Assembly (NCBI RefSeq): GCF_900452515.1
Contig: NZ_UGNW01000001.1
Coordinates: 992,001 to 1,056,000 of the forward strand
Source of the DNA: Legionella birminghamensis
GTDB lineage: Bacteria; Pseudomonadota; Gammaproteobacteria; Legionellales; Legionellaceae
DNA length: 64,000 bases
Direction: 5' to 3'
The translations under genes and the position numbers were made by a program. Positions within the stretch are counted from its first letter, which is position 1. Each line of letters opens with the position of its first letter. Below the pieces are notes generated by a model. That model had not been told where the DNA came from. It worked only from the letters and a program-made list of their open reading frames with translations, and ran no database searches. Positions 1 through 9,520 of the stretch are shown here, one piece after another.

Positions 1-152
1 ATGGTCCTGACTGAAGTGCTGAATCCTAGCGCTCTAAGCGCTCGACTTCATTAGATTTTAAACAATAATTAGTATGAGATTTGTATGTAATTCAACTAGA
101 GATTGTCTATATTAAAATGATAAGAATTGTCTCAATTTTTAAGGATAGAAAA

Positions 153-581
153 ATGAAATGGATAGTCACAGCAAATACAAACAACTGCCGAATTTATGAA
201 TATCACCCCAATGAGTTAAATCTCATTATAGAAGTAAGCCGTCCTGAAAATAAGTTAAAAGAAAGTGAAATAGGTGCAGATAAGCCTGGTAGGTATCAAT
301 CTAGCAATTCAACAAGTAGTGGGGCTTATGCACCCCATACAGAATATGAGGATATACGAAACAATGATTTTGCTAAAGAAATAGCTTTAGCACTTAATGA
401 GGCCAGAAATAAAAATATTTATGACGAATTGGTAATTATTATGCCAGCACAGATTGAAGGTTTATTTTCAAAAAATCTTGATAAAAATGTAAAAAACTTA
501 ATAACATCGATTAGTCATAAAAATATAATGCATTTATCAGGAAAAGAGCTTTTTAACTACTTAAATGATGATGCATTTTAG
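153..581 (+). CDS. Host-attachment family protein (PF10116-like)
   Basis: A 142-residue protein resembling the family annotated as required for attachment to host cells. What is visible: the N-terminal strand MKWIVTANTNNCRIYEY, the block EVSRPENKLKESEIGADKPGR, a central PHTEYEDIRNNDFAKEIALAL segment and a C-terminal strand LVIIMPAQIEGLF, in the order usual for this family. The family is often found beside stress genes and its biochemical role is not settled. I chose the ATG at 153 because AAGGA lies at 141-145 with good spacing; an in-frame ATG at 81 has no ribosome site. The 3' end overlaps the end of the convergent gene at 553-1872 by 29 bases. No signal peptide is seen. Confidence 0.7.
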   Translation: MKWIVTANTNNCRIYEYHPNELNLIIEVSRPENKLKESEIGADKPGRYQSSNSTSSGAYAPHTEYEDIRNNDFAKEIALALNEARNKNIYDELVIIMPAQIEGLFSKNLDKNVKNLITSISHKNIMHLSGKELFNYLNDDAF

Positions 582-1872
582 ATTCAATTAGAGTTTTAAT
601 TGTTTCACCTGCGAGGATATCACGATTATATACTTGCTCCTTTGCTGATTCTGAAGTACTGACATTATCACCGGAGTTAAATACAGTATGCATACTTCCC
701 TCGCTGTAGTAGTTAGTACGCGATTGTAAAGATTGGCTGCTGTTTGGATTATTGTAACCCATAATGGTATTGGAACCACCAGTAGCTCTTACTTCGCCAA
801 AGGCATTTCCCTTAATAAGATTGGAACCAGATATGTTCACTACCTTTCCCTTAGTATCAACATCGCGGATAATATTAGTTCCTTGTACGTTATTAACCTC
901 ACCGAACACGCAGCCGTTAACCGTAATCGTTCCCAACATGCTTTTTACAGTACCGTGTACGTTACCATTGATGGTTATATTTTCACGTATGGTTTCTATT
1001 GTTTCACCTGAGCGGATATCACGATTATATACTTGATCCTTTGCTGATTCTGAAGTACTGACATTATCACCGGAGTTAAATACAGTATGCATACTTCCCT
1101 CGCTGTAGTAGTTAGTACGCGATTGTAAAGATTGGCTGCTGTTTGGATTATTGTAACCCATAATGGTATTGGAACCACCAGTAGTTCTTACTTCGCCAAA
1201 GGCATTTCCCTTAATAAGATTGGAACCAGATATGTTCACTACCTTTCCCTTAGTATCAACATCGCGGATAATATTAGTTCCTTGTACGTTATTAACCTCA
1301 CCGAACACGCAGCCGTTAACCGTAATCGTTCCCAACATGCTTTTTACAGTACCGTGTACGTTACCATTGATGGTTATATTTTCACGTATGGTTTCTATTG
1401 TTTCACCTGAGCGGATATCACGATTATATACTTGATCCTCTGCTGATTCTGAAGTGCTGACCTTTGTGAAAAAGGTTCTTCTCCTTAAGGTTTGAACAGA
1501 GGGTTCTATCTCGGATGTTTGAACCGACCTTATTGCTTTTTCACCCTGGCTTCTTAATTTGTTCTTATAAGCCAACTCTTTATCAGGATCAGACAAAGTT
1601 TCATATGCATTCTTAACTATTTGAAATAATTTCTGTGATGCGTCCTCATAAACAGCGCCGGAAGTATTATCAGGTTGTATTTTGAGCGTAATTTGTTTAA
1701 AAGCAGATGCTAATGTTTTTGCATCTTCAACAGTCATTGACTCAGAAACACCAAATATTTCATAATAGCTGGCTTTTGAGTATCTCTCGGCTAATTTATC
1801 CAATAATTTTTTCTTGTCATTATCAATGTAATAATCATAATCATTTTTTAATTTTTCAATTAAAGACTTCAT
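553..1872 (-). CDS. J-domain-like protein with bactofilin-like tandem repeats
   Basis: A 439-residue protein. Residues about 34-105 look like a J domain (SYYEIFGVSES, then QPDNT, then NAYETLSDPDKELAYKNKL), but the HPD motif that activates Hsp70 is QPD, so chaperone stimulation is doubtful. Residues 138-270 and 271-403 are two nearly identical 133-residue units and 404-439 is the start of a third. Each unit is rich in short TINGNVHG, VNGCVFGEV and SNLIKGNAFGEV strands, the Gly/Asn/Val pattern of polymer-forming beta-solenoids such as bactofilins. A GAGG ribosome site lies upstream of the ATG. The truncated third unit abuts the convergent neighbour. The J fold is fairly likely; the solenoid and any polymerisation are inference. 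Confidence 0.6.
   Translation of the reverse strand: MKSLIEKLKNDYDYYIDNDKKKLLDKLAERYSKASYYEIFGVSESMTVEDAKTLASAFKQITLKIQPDNTSGAVYEDASQKLFQIVKNAYETLSDPDKELAYKNKLRSQGEKAIRSVQTSEIEPSVQTLRRRTFFTKVSTSESAEDQVYNRDIRSGETIETIRENITINGNVHGTVKSMLGTITVNGCVFGEVNNVQGTNIIRDVDTKGKVVNISGSNLIKGNAFGEVRTTGGSNTIMGYNNPNSSQSLQSRTNYYSEGSMHTVFNSGDNVSTSESAKDQVYNRDIRSGETIETIRENITINGNVHGTVKSMLGTITVNGCVFGEVNNVQGTNIIRDVDTKGKVVNISGSNLIKGNAFGEVRATGGSNTIMGYNNPNSSQSLQSRTNYYSEGSMHTVFNSGDNVSTSESAKEQVYNRDILAGETIKTLIESKMHHHLSS
664..1461 (-). repeat. 399-bp tandem direct repeat, two copies
   Basis: Copies at 1063-1461 and 664-1062 (minus-strand order) lie inside the J-like gene; a truncated third begins at 663. By eye they differ at only a few positions, for example 783 against 1182, and both DNA and protein are almost unchanged. 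The period is a multiple of three, so copy number can change without breaking the frame. This indicates a recent duplication or ongoing homogenisation. Confidence 0.9.
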
Positions 1873-2183
1873 TAAAATCCTCGGATGTTGAACAAATTAC
1901 AGTTGAGCAATTATAAAGCAATATGAAATAAAATTCAACAGTAGCTTATGGCAGCGCATTGCTTCACAAATACAGAGATTTTTCCTATTTAGCTTGAAAT
2001 TAATCGCTCTAATGATTGAGCTGTCATCATCAATACTTTTTTAAAGCAAAATGACTATTGATGGCGCATCTAAAAAGCAGGTAACTTTCAGGCACAATAT
2101 TATAGCCTTATGTATCTCTCACTTAATAAACACTTAAGCTTTTTTTTATAAAATAAGCGATTTTTGATTAATGTGGGTTTAAC
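1873..2183. other. Intergenic region between divergent genes
   Basis: AT-rich 311-base gap between the divergently transcribed J-like gene and the Rossmann-fold gene. The only site worth naming is a TATAAAAT box at 2147-2154, about 30 bases before the start at 2184, which could be a -10 element; no convincing -35 partner is seen. No ORF or RNA gene was recognised. Confidence 0.4.
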
Positions 2184-4046
2184 ATGACAAAAATAGTGAT
2201 TTCCGGTGCAGGCCTGGGCGGTTTGTATACTGCAAACCGTTTAATAAATAAAGGGATTAACCCTGAAAGCATAGTTATCATTGATCCGCGCGCTGGTATC
2301 TATACCAGACCTGGACACATCAATCACAGGACTTTTGATAAAGTTGAGAGATTTACGGGTATTAATACCGCCCACTCGCCAGCTCATCACATAAAAGAGC
2401 TTGAGCGTTGTATGTATAAAAAATTAACTTCCTTAGGTGTTTCCTTTGCTGAGGAATCCTTTATTGATTTGCAGCCTCGTACAGGTAGTCAAGAGTCTGG
2501 AGTGATCACTCAGGATAAAAATGGTATACAACATGTTTACCCAGCTGCCTATGTATTTGATTGTTCAGGGAAAGAAGCAGTAGTTGCACAGGCCGTTAAC
2601 CGTTATCAGGAGAAATCTAATCAGGCTGCAGCATTTACATCTACCCCACTAGTCGATATAAATCCCATAACTAATCATTTAGTAGCCCATGTTAAAATTT
2701 CTAATCACAGATTTTTAAATGATTTCGCTTCAGCAGGAAGCACTGAGCCCGTTCCAATGCATTATAAGCAGGTTTCCCCTGAAAAAAATATATCTATAAG
2801 GGAAGAGTTGCAAAAGATGGGATGGAGCTTTGAGGCTTTTCCAACATTTTACACATACTCTCAGAGTGGAACTGATAAACTTTGCCTCTATATGGAGTCA
2901 CCCCTTAATTTGCCGAAGCAGAAGCAAAAAGAGTGGATTAATCTGATGTTACGTATTAACAGCAGAGAGCATGTCAGTAGTTATGTGAAATTAAAAAAAT
3001 CTACCACATACGAGTTTAAACCTAGGATTATGCAATTCAAAAGTGAACCCCATGTGCTGAACAGGGCGGCTTTTGAACGATCTGACCTGCCTACAGTGTT
3101 GGTTGGTTTTGATGCATTAAAAGGATTTGATTATCGTACTGCTTCAGGAGTTGATTCTGGAATTGATTGTTTTGAACTGATGCTAAACCATATCGAAATT
3201 GAAAATGGCCTTATTAAACATATCGATTTGCAACGTATTAATCAAAGTGTGTCAGATTATATACATGGAGAGTATAAAAAAGCTCTGGTTTCCAGGCTGG
3301 CGGATCGACAGAACTCAATTAACAATGGTCATGAATATTTTAGCCGCCTATATGAAAAGGCTGCTGCAACACTTCCTGCCTCGGAAAGCAAGAAGAAAGA
3401 ATATAATGATACAGCGGCTCAATTAGCTAAGCAGAGTGCGACGACGCTGTTCTCATTACTAGAATCCAGAGACAAGGATAAGTTTAAAAGTATCGACGCT
3501 TTAAACAAGTGCTTAGGGGCGATAATTAGGGCAAAGACTTTATTATCGGCAAGTGATACCGAAGGGCATCACGTCATTAATAACAACCTGCAAAAAGTAA
3601 TTCAATATTTGCGTCTTGAAATTGCTGCACTGGATATTGAGGCGATTCTAGCCGAAGGAAGAGTGAGTCGACAGCGCCTGACTGAGCTTTGCAAAAGTGT
3701 AAAAGATAATTTTAATCAATTAGAGGGTAGTTTTGCCCATAATACAGTTCAAAATAAAATTACAGCATTATTAGAACGCATTAACCGATCTTCCCCCAGT
3801 GCTAGTCTATTCATGGGCACTTCAGCCACGTCATTACTTGGCTCTCCTTTTCCATTTCTATTGACGTCTTTACTATCTTCTCCAAGATCTGCCCCCGTTC
3901 CTGCCATACCATCATTTTTTCCGTCCAGGGCACCCACCAGTACTCAGGGAGCTCGCTCTTTAATCAGTTTAATACTGATAAGTAGCCTATTGTCCAGTTT
4001 GGATGATGATAATGAGGAAGACATTCCGTTGACTCTCTCTATGTAA
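2184..4046 (+). CDS. FAD/NAD(P)-binding Rossmann protein, candidate effector
   Basis: A 620-residue protein. The N-terminus VISGAGLGGLYTANRLI carries the GxGxxG dinucleotide-binding fingerprint of FAD-dependent oxidoreductases, followed by VIIDP, where an acidic residue ending strand 2 would bind ribose. A second strand, AYVFDCSGKEAV near residue 126, and DLPTVLVGFDALKGFDYRTASGVDSG near 305 fit the FAD-binding layout of flavin monooxygenases. The last ~200 residues are helical, then Ser/Pro-rich, ending DDDNEEDIPLTLSM: an acidic stretch before a hydrophobic tail, as in many Dot/Icm substrates. The substrate is unknown. The ribosome site is weak; the ATG at 2171 stops after three codons, so 2184 is the likely start. 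Confidence 0.6.
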   Translation: MTKIVISGAGLGGLYTANRLINKGINPESIVIIDPRAGIYTRPGHINHRTFDKVERFTGINTAHSPAHHIKELERCMYKKLTSLGVSFAEESFIDLQPRTGSQESGVITQDKNGIQHVYPAAYVFDCSGKEAVVAQAVNRYQEKSNQAAAFTSTPLVDINPITNHLVAHVKISNHRFLNDFASAGSTEPVPMHYKQVSPEKNISIREELQKMGWSFEAFPTFYTYSQSGTDKLCLYMESPLNLPKQKQKEWINLMLRINSREHVSSYVKLKKSTTYEFKPRIMQFKSEPHVLNRAAFERSDLPTVLVGFDALKGFDYRTASGVDSGIDCFELMLNHIEIENGLIKHIDLQRINQSVSDYIHGEYKKALVSRLADRQNSINNGHEYFSRLYEKAAATLPASESKKKEYNDTAAQLAKQSATTLFSLLESRDKDKFKSIDALNKCLGAIIRAKTLLSASDTEGHHVINNNLQKVIQYLRLEIAALDIEAILAEGRVSRQRLTELCKSVKDNFNQLEGSFAHNTVQNKITALLERINRSSPSASLFMGTSATSLLGSPFPFLLTSLLSSPRSAPVPAIPSFFPSRAPTSTQGARSLISLILISSLLSSLDDDNEEDIPLTLSM

Positions 4047-4056
4047 AAAACAGCAT

Positions 4057-4086
4057 GGGCCCCGCGGTCGGTGCCGCGGGGATTCG
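4057..4086 (+). repeat. 30-bp GC-rich palindromic element, copy 1
   Basis: Left arm GGGCCCCGCGGTC, centre GGT, right arm GCCGCGGGGATTCG. The arms pair through CCCCGCGG/CCGCGGGG. It lies 10 bases after the stop at 4046 and 31 before the end of the convergent gene, so it may also act as a hairpin between convergent genes. Four more full copies occur, at 19614, 19697, 59518 and 59675. Confidence 0.85.
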
Positions 4087-4117
4087 GATGGTCGGCTTCT
4101 TTACCAAATTGCTCAAT

Positions 4118-5869
4118 CTACATTTTGAAGCTTGCAGTATAAGTTTTATCGCGACTCTTATAGTAATCAACTAAAGCTTTTTCCTTGAAATTCACACGGA
4201 GTGATTTATTACATGAAATTTGCATGATTTCATCGAAATCAGTCTGTGTTAACTGCTCGTTATCTTCCAGTTTTTTAGAAAAGTAATCGATTGAATAATG
4301 CCGCCAGTCTTCATGGGCATCTTTAAAGTCTTCTATTAGTCTGCTTTGATTTTCCTTGTTTAAAAGATTGCAATCGGCAAGTTTTAACAGGAACCTGGAC
4401 AGTTTACCCGGTTCATGCAATTGAAAGATCAATGGGAGCAATAAGTCTTTATGGGGGGATTGTGAGAAACTAATATAGGTATCTGCCGCATCCAGTGATG
4501 TTTTATGGTTAATGATCGCTGTAAAAATCTCAAATCCATTATTACCCGATAAGAAGCCCCCGTTGCTTAGTCTTTCCATTCCTAAAATGGCCAAACAGTC
4601 TGCCTTGAAAATCGCTTTTAATATAACAGGCCTGTTTGCTAAATTGGCACCAATAAATTGCAAAAAAGTATCATTACTCAATAGGCAGGTAAGTTCAATT
4701 TGATGGTGATCAGGACATGTTGATGCGGACAAAAGCAGTGAATAGTAATCAACGTCATTTGGATTTAAAAGGGATGTAATGACTGGCATCCTTAGGTATT
4801 CCAAAAGGTTTTTTGTATTGCTTTTAAGGATTAGCTTTTGGAAGTTCTCTTTGGCATCTTCTCCCTCAAAAAAATGCATTTCTTTTAAAATCGCATATGC
4901 CTGCCGCAAGCTGTGATAGTTCTTACCTTCGATCAAGGATATTAATACATCAGTGTGTGTTTCAACATTTAATAAACCCTCATTGAAAAAGAACTCCATC
5001 ATTTGAATCACTTTTTCCAAGGACGCTTTTCTTCCCTGCATTCTAAGGTAAAAGGCGTGCGGATCGGCGGATAAGTAGCGGGCTAGTACACCCCAATGAT
5101 TTAAATGGGCAATTAAAACTACAGCAGCAACCGGACTCTCTGCTACCATCACGCATTTGTATGCTGCCTCTTGATTCACATCTTTGGAAAACCTTATATC
5201 CTGCAATAACTGATCAGCACATTTTAAGTATCCTATGTGGTTACCGGTAACCGCTTTGCAAAATTGATAGACTCCATTGCCATCTTCCGGATTTGCCCTT
5301 AAGGATCCAATAATTCTTTCTGCGATATTGAAGAAATTTACTTCATATAGTTGATAGTCAACATGAACACGGCTGAAAAATGCGGCCTGTCCATAATTGG
5401 GACGGGCGTTTCTTCCAAGAAGTTTGATTTGTTTTTTTAGTAAGGACTCTAGAAGTATTTTAACCAGATAATGATGGCTGAGTTGGTTTTTTTCGAGAAT
5501 TAATAAAATATTCACTAGAAGTCGGGGGGATTCATGCCCAGCAAGAAAAACAAAAAACTCCCTTTGGTTATACCCAAAAGGGAAAACTGACAATTGGGAC
5601 AAATTTTTCCAACAGGAAACGAACTCATTCTCTTTTAAATGGGGCAGGTTTAAAAAGACACCCCCATGTAAAGAGTCTTCTTCCAAAAATTCAGCAATTT
5701 GTACAGTCATTTCCTTATAGTCCTGGTCATCAATGACTGTAATTTCCTTGAGGGAGTCAGAATCCAGTTTTACTTCAGTATGAAGTGCTGCGCGTTTTAA
5801 TTGGGGGTTTTCATTTATAAATTTATTTATTTCTATAAATAGATGTTTACAATCATAAGGGACAAGCAT
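4118..5869 (-). CDS. Hypothetical protein, mostly helical
   Basis: A 583-residue protein that I do not recognise. It is rich in Leu, Lys and Asn with many 30-40-residue amphipathic segments (for example RLLVNILLILEKNQLSHHYLVKILLESLL and PVAAVVLIAHLNHWGVLARYLSADP), suggesting an all-alpha repeat fold. No signal peptide, transmembrane helix or catalytic motif is evident. The C-terminus (KSRDKTYTASFKM) is basic rather than acidic, so the effector signal is weak. I used the ATG at 5869; a TTG at 5878 in the same frame would add three residues. It stands alone, convergent with the Rossmann-fold gene and divergent from the DUF3597 gene. An orphan Legionella effector is possible but unproven. Confidence 0.55.
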   Translation of the reverse strand: MLVPYDCKHLFIEINKFINENPQLKRAALHTEVKLDSDSLKEITVIDDQDYKEMTVQIAEFLEEDSLHGGVFLNLPHLKENEFVSCWKNLSQLSVFPFGYNQREFFVFLAGHESPRLLVNILLILEKNQLSHHYLVKILLESLLKKQIKLLGRNARPNYGQAAFFSRVHVDYQLYEVNFFNIAERIIGSLRANPEDGNGVYQFCKAVTGNHIGYLKCADQLLQDIRFSKDVNQEAAYKCVMVAESPVAAVVLIAHLNHWGVLARYLSADPHAFYLRMQGRKASLEKVIQMMEFFFNEGLLNVETHTDVLISLIEGKNYHSLRQAYAILKEMHFFEGEDAKENFQKLILKSNTKNLLEYLRMPVITSLLNPNDVDYYSLLLSASTCPDHHQIELTCLLSNDTFLQFIGANLANRPVILKAIFKADCLAILGMERLSNGGFLSGNNGFEIFTAIINHKTSLDAADTYISFSQSPHKDLLLPLIFQLHEPGKLSRFLLKLADCNLLNKENQSRLIEDFKDAHEDWRHYSIDYFSKKLEDNEQLTQTDFDEIMQISCNKSLRVNFKEKALVDYYKSRDKTYTASFKM

Positions 5870-6050
5870 AGAACTCAATTTTGAATGGCAATAGTTAACT
5901 ATTTTAACATTTAAATGTATTTTTGCACAATATTGATGCTGAATGCCGAGCTTCTTATTCAGAAAAGTTGTAATATCAGAAAGTGGGCACTAGACTTAAC
6001 CAGGAACGCGCGCCAGCGATGCGCTCGGAAATTTAGTCAAGGAGGAAGTC

Positions 6051-6422
6051 ATGAGCATTTTTGGTAGCATCGTTTCATCAATTTTCGGAACTGCAAAAGC
6101 AGCTACATCAGCGGTCACCGGCGGCAACACGGCGGTATCCCCTTCCAACCCAAAGCCGATGACAGAAGCTGAAGTCGAAGCGATGATCCAGAAGATCGCC
6201 GATACTACTGGTCGTAAGGATTACAATTGGAAACAGTCCATTGTCGATTTGATGAAGTTACTGAATCTCGATTCAAGCCTTAGCGCCCGCAAGCAGCTTG
6301 CCCAGGAACTTGGCTATACTGGAGCCCTCGACGGTTCGGCTGAGATGAATGTCTGGCTCCACAAGCAGGTTATGATTAAGCTCGCTGAAAGTGGCGGCGT
6401 CGTACCTGACAGCCTTAAATAA
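6051..6422 (+). CDS. DUF3597 domain protein
   Basis: A 123-residue protein matching the DUF3597 layout: N-terminal MSIFGSIVSSIFGTAKAA, a Pro/Ser linker, then the conserved core MTEAEVEAMIQKIADTTGRKDYNWKQSIVDLMKLLNLDSSLSARKQLAQELGYTG. The family is small and soluble and its function is unknown. A very strong ribosome site, AAGGAGG, lies at 6039-6045 before the ATG. Codon choice looks richer in G and C than in the flanking orphan genes (GCGGTCACCGGCGGC at 6111), which suggests acquisition from another lineage. It is monocistronic and followed by a hairpin at 6443-6468. Confidence 0.8.
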   Translation: MSIFGSIVSSIFGTAKAATSAVTGGNTAVSPSNPKPMTEAEVEAMIQKIADTTGRKDYNWKQSIVDLMKLLNLDSSLSARKQLAQELGYTGALDGSAEMNVWLHKQVMIKLAESGGVVPDSLK

Positions 6423-6442
6423 ACAATTCAGAAAAGAACCAA

Positions 6443-6468
6443 TGCGGCCCACAACTGTGGGTCGCATT
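6443..6468 (+). terminator. Hairpin terminator after the DUF3597 gene
   Basis: An 11-bp stem (ATGCGGCCCAC with GTGGGTCGCAT, one G-T pair) around the loop AACT, beginning 20 bases after the stop. Only three T residues follow, so intrinsic termination may be partial. Confidence 0.6.
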
Positions 6469-6603
6469 TAGGGCACACTACTATTAGAATTTTTATTAAA
6501 ATATTTTGAAGACTTAATATTACTATGTGCCACAGTTAATGGAATACTCTCGTTTGAGCGTCCTTCTATGAATAATAAAAATTTTAAAAAATTTGTATTA
6601 TCC

Positions 6604-6633
6604 CCCTTGAATATGAAATGAATGCCCCCATAT
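6604..6633 (+). promoter_or_regulatory. RpoH (sigma-32) heat-shock promoter of groESL
   Basis: CCCTTGAA at 6604-6611, a 14-base spacer and CCCCATAT at 6626-6633 match the gamma-proteobacterial sigma-32 consensus (CTTGAAA and CCCCATNT) closely. Transcription should start near 6641, leaving a leader of about 90 bases before groES. No CIRCE element (the HrcA operator) is visible in the leader, so control probably runs through RpoH. Confidence 0.88.
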
Positions 6634-6732
6634 GGTTGTCATCGGTATTGGCTGAGGTTTCCCGGCCAGTACTTCAGCTCAGAGTTGACTCTGAAAAAAC
6701 AGGTGATTAATTAAAATCAGGAGAAAACAAGT

Positions 6733-7023
6733 ATGAAAATTCGTCCTTTACACGATCGTGTTGTTGTGCAACGCATGGAAGAAGAACGAACTACTGCCGG
6801 CGGAATTGTAATTCCAGATAGCGCTACTGAAAAACCCATTCGTGGTAAAGTATTGGCTATTGGCCCAGGCAAAAACCTTGACAACGGTGATGTTCGTGCA
6901 TTGGCTGTTAAAGTTGGCGATATCGTTTTATTCGGCAAATACTCTGGCACAGAAGTCAAAATTGACGGCCAGGAGATGGTTGTTATGCGTGAAGATGACA
7001 TCATGGGTGTTATTGAAGGCTAA
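6733..7023 (+). CDS. groES: Co-chaperonin GroES (HtpA)
   Basis: A 96-residue GroES of normal length. It begins [20 protein letters not shown]; the mobile loop [19 protein letters not shown] binds GroEL, and the end [20 protein letters not shown] is standard. As a heptameric lid it closes the GroEL folding chamber in the cytoplasm. CAGGAG at 6718-6723 serves the ATG. It is the first gene of the groES-groEL operon, 32 bases before groEL, behind the RpoH promoter at 6604. Confidence 0.97.
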   Translation: MKIRPLHDRVVVQRMEEERTTAGGIVIPDSATEKPIRGKVLAIGPGKNLDNGDVRALAVKVGDIVLFGKYSGTEVKIDGQEMVVMREDDIMGVIEG

Positions 7024-7052
7024 TCATACAAACAGATTATTAGGAGATTTGA

Positions 7053-8699
<1,647 letters not shown>

Positions 8700-8713
8700 G
8701 CCTTTGCTTCCTG

Positions 8714-8745
8714 AAAAAAACCCGCCTTATGGCGGGTTTTTTTTT
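8714..8745 (+). terminator. Rho-independent terminator of groESL
   Basis: Stem CCCGCC/GGCGGG (8721-8726 with 8731-8736), loop TTAT, preceded by an A run and followed by nine T residues. This is a textbook intrinsic terminator 21 bases after the groEL stop. Confidence 0.93.
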
Positions 8746-8814
8746 GAAAAATTATCCCTTTTTTCTTCAACATCCTTGCTGTATAAAATGGATATTCACA
8801 ACAGGAAGTTTATT

Positions 8815-9495
8815 ATGACCGGATTAACTCAAAAATTTAAAACGAAAGCGGAGCAACTCCTTTTAATTTTAAAAGAAGCGGTAAACGAAAATTACATGAT
8901 CTTATTGTCATCTAATCCTTCTCCAGCCTTAGGATTCAGTGGCGAGCAATTATTATACATCAAGTCGTTTAGACGATTCTTTGATTCATTGCCTGAGAAT
9001 TTACGAAGTCATTTATTGGCAAGGGAAATAAACAAGTTTGATACATTGGAAAAATTATATTCTCTGGGTGTGGAGGATTGGGAGCCGACAGCCTGGGCAA
9101 GGGCCTACTTTCTTAATCCTGGCTTGTCCATCATGACGGCCTGCGCCAAAAGAATGGAACAACTGCAAGTTAAGGAAAGACAAGTGAGAGCGTTGTTGGA
9201 TCCTCTGTATTCTTCGAGCCAAAGAGCCTTGGAGCTGTTAGTTAATAAATGCAGTCTGGCAACACTTTCCGCGGTTCAGGATAGAATTAGCAGGCAATCT
9301 GCCGAGCAGAATGAATGGCAAAGAATGCGCAATGAATTGATTGAACATCGCAGGAAGGAATTAAATGCCCAGTGGGCAATGAGTTCCCTTATCAATCAAG
9401 CCGGCAATAGTCCGATATTTTCGAATCAATCCACTGCCTCTGGTCTAAAGCCCGCTGAGATAATCAGGCCAGTTGATGATTTTAAACCCTCTTAA
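8815..9495 (+). CDS. Orphan protein, paralogue of the next gene
   Basis: A 226-residue protein of unknown function. It aligns with its downstream neighbour along the whole length: similar openings (KFKTKAEQLLLILKEA here, EYKEKADQMIFILKNA there), FFDSLPENL against FYHSLPNAL, GVEDWEPTA against GLNDWTPTP, and shared ends (INQAGNSPIFS against IAQAGGSPIFS). It is predicted helical, with no signal peptide. I chose the ATG at 8815 because CAGGAAG lies at 8802-8808; the in-frame ATG at 8788 is less well served. A TATAAAAT box at 8782-8789 may be the -10 of its own promoter, because the groEL terminator lies just upstream. Possible effector family, unproven. Confidence 0.65.
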   Translation: MTGLTQKFKTKAEQLLLILKEAVNENYMILLSSNPSPALGFSGEQLLYIKSFRRFFDSLPENLRSHLLAREINKFDTLEKLYSLGVEDWEPTAWARAYFLNPGLSIMTACAKRMEQLQVKERQVRALLDPLYSSSQRALELLVNKCSLATLSAVQDRISRQSAEQNEWQRMRNELIEHRRKELNAQWAMSSLINQAGNSPIFSNQSTASGLKPAEIIRPVDDFKPS

Positions 9496-9520
9496 CCATT
9501 AATAAATTAAGGATAATTCC

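Noticed and set aside
1-54. An open frame starting at base 1 (ATG GTC CTG ...) ending at 54
   Set aside because: Only 17 codons, may be the tail of an upstream gene or chance; no support from a ribosome site because the window begins here.
733-1435. Two pairs of identical + strand frames opposite the J-like gene
   Set aside because: They repeat with exactly the 399-bp period because they lie in the tandem repeat; none has a ribosome site or a plausible domain.
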